Source of the DNA: Nectonema munidae | Taxonomy: Eukaryota; Nematomorpha; Nectonematoida; Nectonematidae | DNA length: 64,000 bases | Direction of reading: 5' to 3' | Assembly: GCA_030549495.1 (NCBI GenBank) | Contig: JAUIRK010000752.1 | Coordinates: forward strand, 1 to 64,000 | Shown here: positions 26,167-37,000 of the stretch, piece by piece | Numbering within the stretch: the stretch's first letter is position 1 | Layout: the number at the start of each line of letters is the position of its first letter | Notes under the pieces: model-generated | Seen by the model: only the letters and a program-made list of their open reading frames with translations | What the model was told of the DNA's origin: nothing | The model's database searches: none | Program-made: the position numbers and the translations under genes

Positions 26167-26193
26167 TCTTGATAAAGACCGTAAGGTCGAAAT
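26167..26193 (+). ncRNA. Decayed hammerhead-ribozyme-like core
   Basis: The sequence reads TTGATAA, then A, GACC-GTAA-GGTC (a perfect 4-bp stem with tetraloop), then CGAAA or GAAA. The hammerhead core is CUGAUGA - stem II - GAAA. Five of seven core bases match, and the catalytic G is replaced by A. Penelope-like retroelements carry such ribozymes (established), and the adjacent palindrome would suit one. Motif-level evidence only. Confidence 0.35.
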
Positions 26194-26568
26194 ATTGAAT
26201 CCTAATTTGTAATTGTAAAGTCGAGATAATAAAAATTCTCTTTTGAAAGTTTGCTTTTACAAATGTGGAAACAAATGAATTAAGTATATTTTTAATATAG
26301 AATTTTTTAAGTCAATTAAGAGTTATGCACCCGACTTGATCATTTCAGGAATGTGCTTGATTTCTTTTTTCAATTTTGCTGCTTTTACTTTGCAAAGTTA
26401 ACCTAAATTGATGTTTGTCTGAGTTAAGCTTCCTCTTTTTTGCAACCTCTGCGTAGACATTTTTGCTTCTAACAATTTGAATTAATTATTCATCTTCCCT
26501 GTTCTCTTTCTTTTGCCCCGCTGTCCTTTCTGCATAAATGTGTCTGTTTAAATCTAATTAAATCTAAT

Positions 26569-26823
26569 TTGCAAGATAAAAGAGCTTCTTATGAAAATGA
26601 CACTCAAGCTACGTTTTTAACTCCATTACTTTCAAATATTCCTAAACGTAAAACCCACCCTATCCATTTATTCCTTAAGTTATTATTCATTGCATTGTCG
26701 ACTTTTTTGGAGTTTTTAGTTTTCGTAATTTATGTAGTTCTTCATACTTTACTCTTAATCATCTTTTTTAAAAGGTGTATTGCTGAAAAAATGGGTATAG
26801 CAAAGTACACTCCTTCTTTTTAA
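26569..26823 (+). CDS. Hydrophobic ORF, possible membrane-protein exon
   Basis: An 84-codon frame with no ATG at its start. Residues 32-67 form one long or two short membrane segments after a basic patch (KRKTHP). A donor-like ATGG|GTATAG lies near 26793, and TTTGCAAG just before 26575 could be an acceptor. No other exon was found nearby. AT-rich DNA often produces such Leu/Phe-rich frames by chance. Confidence 0.2.
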   Translation: MQDKRASYENDTQATFLTPLLSNIPKRKTHPIHLFLKLLFIALSTFLEFLVFVIYVVLHTLLLIIFFKRCIAEKMGIAKYTPSF

Positions 26824-27411
26824 ATAAAAAAATCGATTAGTAAAAGTTTCTTATAAAAATTAAATTTTGAGTACTAAAATATTAGTTTTTAAAATCCTTT
26901 GTTTTAAATTTTATGCTTATTCTCTAAAAAGTTAACTTTATAAATTTTTTCATTATTCATGTGATATAGAATATGTAGTCAAGGATTAACAAGTGTGACA
27001 GAGTTAGCAGAATAGCATTTGAAAAAAATATTAAAAGAATAAACGAGATACCGGCAATAAAGCTAATAATTTTTTGGTAGGGAAATGGTTTTAAAAGGCT
27101 ACAGTTCTGCTTATTCAAGAAAAAGGTCTTAAATTTGCATACGATATTAAATTGGATAGCTACACGCTTTTAAATTAAGACATGACATACGAAGTACGCT
27201 TTGGTGAGTCAAGATAAATGGTCCAATGTATTTTAAATGATTGATTAGATTTCTAAACTCCATTAAACTTGTAATAACAATGCTCCAAAAATTTAAAATA
27301 TCGACGCAACTGGTTTGTTTTTCCCACAAAAACCATTGCAAATAGCTGTCTTGAAGGCAAAAATCAAAAAATAGAGTTACCTTAGTACTATGCCTGAATG
27401 GAGAAACGGTA

Positions 27412-27809
27412 AAGGTACCCAGTTGCGGATCAGGGGGGGGGGGGGCTCATGGGCCTAGGCCCCCTTATAAAAAATGGCTTCGAAAATTACCCTTAATAAT
27501 TTTGCTTTTTCCTAAAACAATACTTGTTGGTAGTTGATTACGTTTATATCAACGATATGACAAGTCGAATTTTAAAAGACATAATACAGCTGTCTTATTC
27601 TCTGAAGACTTTTAGCAAAATTGCAAAAAATTTAAATAGATTTAGGCCCCCCATATAAGAAATTTCTGGATCCTCCACTCAAGGTACCGTAGAGGGTTTT
27701 TTCGAAAAGTCACAATTGCTCCCCTTGTATCGAACGAAGAAGAAAGGAGGATTGTTGCCGGATCGAACCCAAGACCTTTAGTTAACTAACCAGCCTTACT
27801 ATCGCCCCA
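27412..27809 (-). mobile_element. tRNA-derived SINE interrupted by a hAT-like MITE
   Basis: On the minus strand, 27809-27681 carries the SINE head and body (GGTCTTGGGTTCGATCCGGC near 27760). It ends in GGTACCTT at 27681, resuming as GGTACCTTTACC at 27419 and below. The interruption is exactly the MITE 27420-27680. Confidence 0.8.
27420..27680. mobile_element. hAT-like MITE, 261 bp, nested in a SINE
   Basis: AAGGTACC flanks both ends (27412-27419, 27681-27688), a perfect 8-bp duplication of SINE sequence. Ends CAGTTGCGGATCAGGGGG and CCAGAAATTT/GGATCC on the opposite strand form inverted repeats, with a G-run inside the left end and CCCCCC inside the right. Confidence 0.88.
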
Positions 27810-29438
27810 CTAAAAAATGTAAGTGTTTATTTTTCGAGAGTTAAAAAATCCTAGATGTTTTAAAAAAATTTATTCTAAAAAGCCAATGGAGCAAGGAAAA
27901 ATCTAATCATTTAAAGGGCAATTAGACATATGATTAATTGGAGAAGGACAAACTAAATATAGAGGTGAAATATTAGGAAATATAACGTAATTACAAACAA
28001 TTTTTGTGCGCTAAAATCTTGAAATGGATTTGGCGAAGATACTATTCAAAAAAGTTTTTTTTTTAATTAAGAGTTGAGATTCTTATTTTAAGTTCAACTC
28101 AATCAAATGAAACTGTGGAAAACGACGAGACAATTCAAGATTTGTCTATTGACTTAATGACTAAAAAAGTATCTGGTAAACATTTTCAAAAATTAAAATG
28201 CTAGCAATTTACAAAAAAATAACATAATTCCTTGCTTAAAAACATATTCTTATTTTTTGGTTATAGTCTAACACAGAGCTTCAGAGGCGTAGCCATCTTT
28301 CATCCTCTCGTGGGGCATGAAAAATTTACGGGGGGGGGGGGGGGGGAGCGCAAAAAATTTAATATTTATTGTGATTGATTTACCATCTGAAAATAGGAAT
28401 GGGGCTTTGGAAGATGAAATTGAAGTCAGATTAATAAAAAGTGCAAAAAAATAACACAAAATTTATTAAAAATTATAAAAAAAAGTGTTTATATAAATAG
28501 TGACTTTCTGGGTTTTTCAAGCCATACTTATCTTAAAATGGAATGAAATGAAAACAAAGTTTGTATTTCTAACAAATGAGAACTTATTTTTTAGTTCTCT
28601 TGTTTAAATTTCTTTTAAGTTAGTTTTTATATAGGTATTCAAAAATTGAGCTTTTTTTGATATCCTAATTAATTTTCTCTTCTTCCTAGAAAAAGCTTCA
28701 AATATTTTTATGCAGCAGCTAGTTAAGATAAAGATACAATCTAAAGTTATTTAGGCTGATTCATCATCATCGATGCATAAAAACTTTGCTTTTGATGAAA
28801 AATGAGGGATTTCATACTACAATATGATTGATTTCAAAGTATTTTCACTAAATGGAATTTTACCAGGATATGTATATGTATGTAATTTGAAAAACTGTAA
28901 AATATTCATTTTTGACCTCAGATTTTTTACATACATAGTATCATAGCGAAGCTCTGTATAGATATATAATGCCTCCGGAGCTTTGCCAAGCTCCTAATAT
29001 ACCTATATACTTGTTATGATTTTTGCCTTTTCGCAGTTGACTTATTTTAATTTTTGAAAGATGAAGCTAATTTTAAATATTTATTCTTTCAAGTGTATAA
29101 TAAATTCGCATGTCGTAATAAATGAAAGGTTTTATAATTTAAATTTCGTTTTTCAAGATATAATTTTCCTACGGATGTTTAAATAAGTTAAATCAGAAAA
29201 TTATTATCCTGATGAAAAAATTGTTTGGTTTCTTGCTTGCTTGAAAGACATTGGATCAATAAAACTACTGTTAAACCGCTGTAAATATTTACAATAAGCA
29301 TGTCATCTGTTTCTTTTAAACGTTTGGGCTGACTATTTAAAAATTGGTCACTTTATACTCTACCATTGTGCGGCCCCTTAAAGGTGTAAAATTTTAAACG
29401 AAGCCAGCCATTCGACGAAAAAGTTTGCCCACGACTGA
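27810..29438. other. Intergenic with element ends
   Basis: 28330-28348 is a long G-run followed by AGCGC, resembling a hAT-MITE terminus. 29365-29438 ends AGTTTGCCCACGACTG, the inverted terminus of a CAGTNGTGGGCAAACT-type hAT element. No gene seen. Confidence 0.4.
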
Positions 29439-29821
29439 TCTAACGTCCTTTGCTTGGTTCCTTTTTCTCCAACCCTCTATTTGGTGCATACTCACTATTA
29501 ACACTAGAACAGCAATTATTTTAAATATTGTTGAACAAAAGTGGAAAAAATTTCAATTGAAAATATAAATAAGATATCGATTAGAAGAAAATATTTCAAT
29601 GCAAAATATTTTGAACATTTTAAACAATGATTTAAGAAAACATTAATGGGAATGAAATTACAAATGCAAATGTTGTATAAAATATTAGAACTTTCAAATT
29701 TAAAACGGAAATAAAAATGCATATAATGAAATGATATAGTTGGTTGTTCTAGTGTTAAGAAATAATTAACTAATTAATCATACTTAATTTGTAATTAAAA
29801 AATTAAAACGAATGAATTTGT

Positions 29822-30260
29822 AAAACAGGCCCACTCCAAGTACTTACAAAAATCCGAAGGAAGAAAAAAATTAAAATATTCAAACGTATATTTTACTTCG
29901 GACTTGGACTAAAGAAGGCTCACACAAAAAATGTTCATTTTAACACTTGAAAATATGACTCTGACATTAGATAAAGACCCTGATTCGTATCCCTTGCCAC
30001 TACACCCGCTCGGAGTTCATCGTCCGCAATTCTCAATTCTAAAGTCATAATCACAAAGACGAATATATGTATCTTTCGATTGCCATCTGTATTCTTCTTT
30101 TACAATTCCTTAGCCTTCAAATTTTAGATTTATGTTTCCATTCCAAATTTGAGAAGCATAAATACTCCGGCTCCTACTGATTTTCGACTATAACGCCAAA
30201 TACTTTAAAACTTAATAATTTTAACGCCAAAATTTCCCTTCAGACTTTGACTAAGAAAGA
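29822..30260. repeat. Dispersed repeat, inverted relative to 33465-33650
   Basis: Shares ACTAAAGAAGGCTCAC, CTCCAAGTACTTACAA and GCCAAATACTTAAAA-like words with the complement of 33465-33650. The two copies flank SIPA1L exon 1 in opposite orientation. Confidence 0.5.
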
Positions 30261-30768
30261 GACACTCACTTCTTATGCCTAAAAGATAAAACTATTTTTC
30301 GATTATTTAAAATACTCAAATAAAATATTTTTTGATCCTAACAGCGATTCATTCTTAAGCGATTCATATCCCTTTAAGATATCCGACTATGCACCTGTTT
30401 ATAAAAAGCATGTGTCTTTGCTAGTAAAATTTATGTAAAAGGCGTATACCCATTTCTAAGACAATTTTTTATCACAAATTAATTTGATATTTCAGTCCTC
30501 ATATCATTGCAATTTGGGATGGCATGGAAAACAATTCATTGCATACATAAATGTTATACGCAGAAGTCTAGATACCAAATACTGAAAAATGGAATGATAT
30601 AAGAAATAATAGATTGATTTGAAAATATTTTTTTACATTATGTTTTGGGTAATAAGACGAAGAAGGGTCATTATAGAATTTTTTTGAAGCATCTTCTTGC
30701 TCTTTATTCTGTATTTTTATTTTAGATTAATCTAACCTTGTCCAAGTATTAAGCTATGAATAATATGT

Positions 30769-31071
30769 ATGTGTAGTGTCATGTTATGCCGAAGTGCTTC
30801 AGAACTAGACTTTTCATATTCCAATTTCCCGGAAGTAATATCCAACAGGCCTAATTATGAGAATTTAATCGTGAACGATTCATCTGTCCCCTCCACCACT
30901 GTGCTCTTTGCTTCTCAGAATACACCATCTTGTACGGCAAGGAATAAATCAAACAGATGCAGCAAATCTTCCCCGAGCATTTTTAGCATTCGTTCTTCTT
31001 CACTTCCTCAAAATACACCACGGTTAGGAATACGACAGAAGTTTCACAGAATTTCATTTAAAGAGAAAAAA
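30769..31071 (+). CDS. sipa1l: SIPA1L exon 1 (first recognised coding exon)
   Basis: Open frame of 101 codons ending at a donor (AAA|GTATGC), phase 0. It is rich in Ser, Asn and Thr, with an RSASEL-type motif resembling the RSNSDI..SEL stretch before the RapGAP region of SIPA1L proteins. The start is uncertain. ATG at 30769 follows an in-frame TGA at 30757, which fits a 5'UTR exon accepted at the strong TTTTTATTTTAG ending near 30725. Alternatively a weaker acceptor GTGTAG (to 30776) would join an unseen upstream coding exon. Confidence 0.65.
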
Positions 31072-34000
31072 GTATGCATAATTTCTTTTTGTTTTTTTGC
31101 CATATTTATTCTAGTATCTCGAAATTTTTGAGTATAACTATTTTTCTATATTTCAATCCCACATGATGACCGATCAACGGTTTACTACAATTAAGTTTAT
31201 AATAATCTCTATGGGGAATTAAATTTAATTACGTTTTAGCGATCTTGTTATCATTAAGAACTTAATGTCATTTTGAAAAGTTGAAACATTTTTATAGGAT
31301 TGCTTCCTACAAATAGTAAAATCAACAAGAACTTTGCTTATATGTACCTAATTTAGAATTTTTTCATGCAACTTACTATGCCTCTCTTTCAAGTTGCAGA
31401 AGCTAACAAAAGTAAACCTTCGATTTCTGAGAATATATTTTTCAAAATGGCATTGAGTTCTTGATTGTAACAAAATCGTTACAAAAAGTCCACATTAAAA
31501 TTTAAAAATGCCAATTTAATACCAGTCAATGAGATTTAGAAATTTAATTGTTCAACAATGTCTTCCTATTTTTTATATCAAAAAGAAACACACAGCAAAT
31601 TTTTTTTATAAAAAGTAAGCATATGTTTACTATATATTGCCTCACTTTTATATTATACAATACATAAAATGGGTTATAGTTTATGAAGTGTTGTCTTCGG
31701 TGTACTGATCTCTTAATGCTTTGGAAGACAATAACAAAATTATAATGATTTGTTATTTAATAATTATTTCCGTTTTTTAAAGATCATCAGGGTTTCTCAA
31801 GCTCTTTCTGGTCGTGGGCTCCTTTTATCAAATACAAAATCGTATCGCCCCTTAAAATCAAAATAAGCGCCAAAATCGTTTCCTAAACAATTTAGTATGC
31901 TGCAAGGATATATAACTGTTAGTTAATCTTTCAAACCAGAGATACAGCACTCAAAATCTAATAAATATTCGAATAAATCTTTTTTAGTGACATATATGAG
32001 TATAGTAAAAAATTTGGGAAGTTGATCAATTGGAGCTGAAGACCATTCGTCCTCTAAATGTTGAATTACAGGCCAACTTGTTTTTAGAATGAATTCCCCA
32101 GACTCCTAATTTTCTTGAGGCCGAATTTTGAGGGTAGATGAGAATGATCCATCATCTGATATGCATATGTTTCTTTTATGTATATCTGTAATTCGCATCA
32201 TATAAAAAATGCAAATTGATTTTCAAATTTTCTATGGTCCTATATTTTTAAGAAATAACTTTGTCCCCCTATATTTCATTCATGGGCCCTTTTAGAGACC
32301 CTGAGTTATTGGTTAGTTAGTAAAATTTAATAAACTAGGAGTCAGGTTATCTAGAACCATCAGATTTTTTCCTTTTACTCAAATCAAGAAATTTTAAGGT
32401 ATAAATGTTTTTCCAATATTTCTGTCCAATTAGGTCCTTAAGAATCAAGATAAGATAATAAATATGAGATAGAGACAAAAAATTAATATTATAGTGCAAA
32501 ATGTTTAGGAGAAAAGAATAGCGTCGCTCTTTGAATCCTTTCTACACGTCTCAACCCGTTTTAAATGTTTCATTTTTAACGTTGTATCAATTATATAAGC
32601 ATTTGAAATATGGTATTTAAAACCAAATATGTTTAAAAAATGAAGCTTATTAAATTAGATAGTATCTCTGAATTCTAACTACCTATATACCATTTTTAGT
32701 TCTATTTTGTCTTTTTGCAATTCTATTTTGTTTTTTTTTGCAATTCTTTTTTGTTTTTTGCACCTTTTGTAATTCTATCTGAAATTGATTATTTTATTTT
32801 CTTGTGTTTATATTCTTTTTGCATGTGTCATTTTTGTTTAAACTTTTTAAAAAATATTTTTACATTATTTTCACTTAAAATTTTCCAAATTTTTCATAAG
32901 AAATTAGTAAACAAATGATTATACATTTTATTATTACTTTGTAATTAATTTAGAAAATTAAATCTCGAAATAATGTTAAAATATTAAAAAAAATTAACTA
33001 AAAATAAAACAAAAAAAATTAAATTAAGATACAATTGAAAATAGACAAAATAGAACTAAAAATGGTATATATAAAGCACCTATATTATTATTTAGAAGTT
33101 TATCTAGTCCAAATCTCCGAAAACTAAAATTCTCTCTATCAAGATCTTAAAAAACTAAAATCTCCGTAAACAAAATCTCCCAAAACCCAAATCGCCACTA
33201 CCAAAATCTCCCAAAACTAAAATAGCAGTGACCTAAATTTTTGAGGATTTTGGTAGCGGAGATTTTGGTGAAGGGGATTTAGTTTTCGGTGATTCTGACT
33301 AGGGAGCATAAAGAAGCAGTGTTGCAGATTCGCTGTGAAAGATTTAAAAAAGATAGGAGTCGGTATTTAATCAAATTTAAGAAGAGTCGGAAACCGAATT
33401 CGATTTTATAAGAAAATTATATTTTCAAGTTTTTTGAATAATGAAAAAAAAAGTTTTATTTTGTAAGCATACGGAGTGAGCCTTCTTTAGTCGAAGCTAC
33501 GGAAGTAGCAGTTGGCTTTAAATATTTGCAATTTTTAAGTATTTGGTGTCGCCGTTTTTTGTAAGTATCGTGAGTCTACGTTGGAGTCAGACTTGTAAGT
33601 ACTTGGAGCCAGAGTCGAATATTTTCCATCTTACTTCGCAACCCCGTATAGAAGAGACTCTACCTATTCACCATATATTTTTCTAACATTTAATTTCAAT
33701 TTGGATACCTCTTAAATATAATCTGGCACAAATTTTCATCTTATTACTTTTCTTGAGCAATTCATCATTAAAATTTTCGGCATATATAAAAAAAATTTCT
33801 TATAATTTTTCTGTTTAGAGAGTTATTTTACGCTAACTATAACGCGATATATTAAATAAAATCTGTCTAAAAATTCTTTGGGCGAGAAAAGTGAATATTG
33901 AAGAAGTTATTTAAATCCATATAAAGTTTTTCTTTTTCACTTTAAGCTTTTCCTTTTGCGTTGATTTTATTAAAACTTCAATAGAATATGATGCCCACAA

Positions 34001-37000
34001 TCAATACTGTACATATTTGCATATTTCTTTTATAGATTGAGTTTAAAAAGATAATGACTAGTTGCTCTGGAGGCAGTGATCATCACCCACATTCCAAATT
34101 CAAAGTTAGTTCACAGCTTGAGAATGGCGTTCGCAAAGACTTTGCTCACTTCGACTGTACAAGCATAATGGCGAGCTTATTGTTCTCGCGAAGTAAGCCC
34201 AACAGGTATATCCGAATTCACGACAGAATCAAAGTCAAAACTGGAGCATCAGCAGCTTCATCTTCACCTCTTTCCCACCAGCAGAATCAGAGTCAGGGCA
34301 ATCCAGCTACCTGTGATACGTCGATGTCTTCATCTTCAGCATCTTCTTCGCCTTTTACAAGTCTTCAGCATAATTTGGAAGACGTGGATAATAAGTCCAA
34401 TCGATTGCTTCAATATGACTCCCATTTTTCTAATGAAATAGGAGGCGAATTTGTTAAGTGTCCACAAATGTGCAGTAATCTTTTTATTCTCTTATTTTTA
34501 GATAGGACCATTATTTATTTTAAAGAAATGTCAGCCGATATCCAAATTTTCTTAAATTGACTGGTGTGCCAAATAATAATATATTCAATTTAATACAAAT
34601 TATTTAATTTGTTTCATCAAGTATATATAATTATTCATTCAATTGAAAAATTATATAAACTAAATGAACACAGCAGACCTTCTTACATCTTTGTTCTATG
34701 GATATGGCACTAAACCATGACCTGTTATACTTATCTATCTATGTTCAAGCTGTAACACAATGCTAATTATAGAGTACTGTTTAATGAATGTATTGATTTA
34801 TCGGTGATGCATTTAATATCATCACAATGGTAGCAAAATACTCTAGACTGTTGATTGCTAAATTATCATTTGTGCTGATCATTAATTTGACCTTTAATTT
34901 TAGGTAAAACTGCAAACATAGGCCATTCCAATGAAAAAGAGTATTCTTTTCCACATCCAACCTGTACCATGCTCAGAGATTCGAAAGCTGCAGGCCTATC
35001 AATTCTTAATTACTCTTCCCAAAATGTCTACCCTCTTCCTCCTTTACTCATGCGTTGCAATAATTACATCCAAGAACATATTGATCATGGATCTCTTTAT
35101 TACAAAAACTTTTTTGAAAACAAAGGTGAGATCATTTTCTCCTAAAAAAGGTATTACCTCGATATAGATGTGCACACACCCCCTAACCCATTTGATACCC
35201 ACGTGTCATTTTTATATCACACAAGCGATCTCCTGATTTTTAGGGAATTTTATATCAAAGGCTTTTTCTGTCATTAAATGAGGTAAGAAGGATATTACAT
35301 TTGAAATGTAAATTGTATACATTAGTATTTAACAAATATTTATCCCGACTCAAATTTAGTGAATAATGACAAATTAAGAATATTCATCACCCTTCTATGA
35401 CTTCAAAGTGTGCAGTTGCATACGACTATTTTTTTGAAAAGTTTTGATTATATAAAATTTTAAAAAGTTTTGATTATATAAAATTTTAAAAAGTTTACCA
35501 AGTGTGGGCTAAGAAATAATATAAATTAGGAATCCTTCATTAAAAAATTATATTTGTTGGTATACTTTGAAATAAAATTTGTTAGGACTAAATATGCTTA
35601 GATTTTTCTTTAAAATAACAGAATCAATTTATTGAAAGTCAGAAATTTGGACAACGGTTTTGAGAAAGTTTAAGCACATGTCTGTTTTTCTAGCATTTTT
35701 TATATTATGATCTTCAGGTAATTCGTATCTTTGAATCCTATAATTTTGTCGAGAACAAAAGTCTCCTAAAATATTTTGTGTAGCATGACACTCTCAATGC
35801 ACTTCTCACATTATATTATTATCTAGACTAGACATTGTCAAATTTATACCACACAGATTTACCTCTTCGTGTCTGTTACTTTAGTCTTGTGTTTTTCGCA
35901 TTTTTCTTTTAGCTTCAACCCATAGTAGGCATATTTAGTATATAATCGTTTTGTTTCTTTTAATTTTTATGTCAAATTAATTTTACATTCAAAATGATGA
36001 GTATGCTTCTATTTCTTAGCTCATTCAAATTATCTTAGCAACGATCCTAATCTCGGTCCTCTAGCAATTAGTTTGATCAAAGAAAAATTCACTGATCCAT
36101 CTACCTCAATATCCAATCTCTACTTTTATCGTATAATTGTTCGTTCTTGTGAAGTACGTTTTTTTATTTAGCAATTTCGAGTTTACCCCAATTGTAACCT
36201 TTGTTTCTCTTCAAGAAATTCTCGCTAAGAGGGACGATAATCGAAGAATTAGTTCCATCTACCTCAAGCAAGCAGGGTCTGCAACGCGTTGTCTCTCATA
36301 AAGAAGTTATAGAGCATGTCATTCCTGAATGCAATACTTCTTATCTTAAACTTGCTCAAGATAGTGCCGAACTAGTCAACAATATGATTTTTCTTGATGA
36401 CTTAACTGTAATTCCTTTTCTACACTGTCTTGTATAATATTGCGCACCATAGTAAATAAACCAAGTATGGAAAATAGGATATGGGAATATAATTTTTTTC
36501 TTATTTACACATATATACCAAGTTTGACATTAAGAAGGGAGCAGGGTGCACCTAAAGATATCAATAAATTTATTAAATATTAATTTGAGAACATTACATT
36601 TATTTCTCATCAATTCAATTGAAGTATTTAAAAATTGACAGATAATAAAGTAAACTTTTGTATATTTTGCTGAGCTGGAATATTATTTAGCTTTCAATTT
36701 TTTGCGGTTCCCGCCTCTGAATTTTCATCACTATTTAATTGATTGATTTATTTACTATTCGTGTACAAATTTGCAGAAGTTTTGGATCGATAAGGTATTA
36801 TTTTGAATAAATTTATTTCAGTGAATAACAAATAAATGTATGTTTAGCGTTTAAAAATTTTCATAGCATTAACTATGATATTCTTAGCTCAATAATAATG
36901 AATCAACAAACGATCAGGTAACAAAACATCGATCTGCACGATATCGTTTATATACTATAGTTGAAAAGGTTCAAATAATATTAATCGTGCACTTAATTGG

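Larger units (their letters stand above)
31072..34035 (+). other. SIPA1L intron 1
   Basis: A 2964-bp GT-AG intron. It holds a hAT-like element (31788-32303), a TA-flanked TIR element (32687-33068), an inverted tandem repeat (33103-33302) and a dispersed repeat (33465-33650). Nothing coding recognised. Confidence 0.7.

Noticed and set aside
26569..26823. TVP23-like Golgi membrane protein
   Set aside because: Only the hydrophobic spacing is similar; the family's conserved W and GLRWW motifs are absent and no second exon was found.
34475..34560. Extension of SIPA1L exon 2 to the ORF end
   Set aside because: The extra residues are AT-rich intron translation; the donor at 34475 gives exact phase with exon 3.
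36888..36917. 30-nt microexon candidate (CTTAG to CAG|GTAACA) reading NNNESTNDQ, tempting as the RapGAP MYNNE motif
   Set aside because: The true motif exon was found at 37800-37878 (KIGVLYCK...EEEMYGN), and including both would break the order of the domain.
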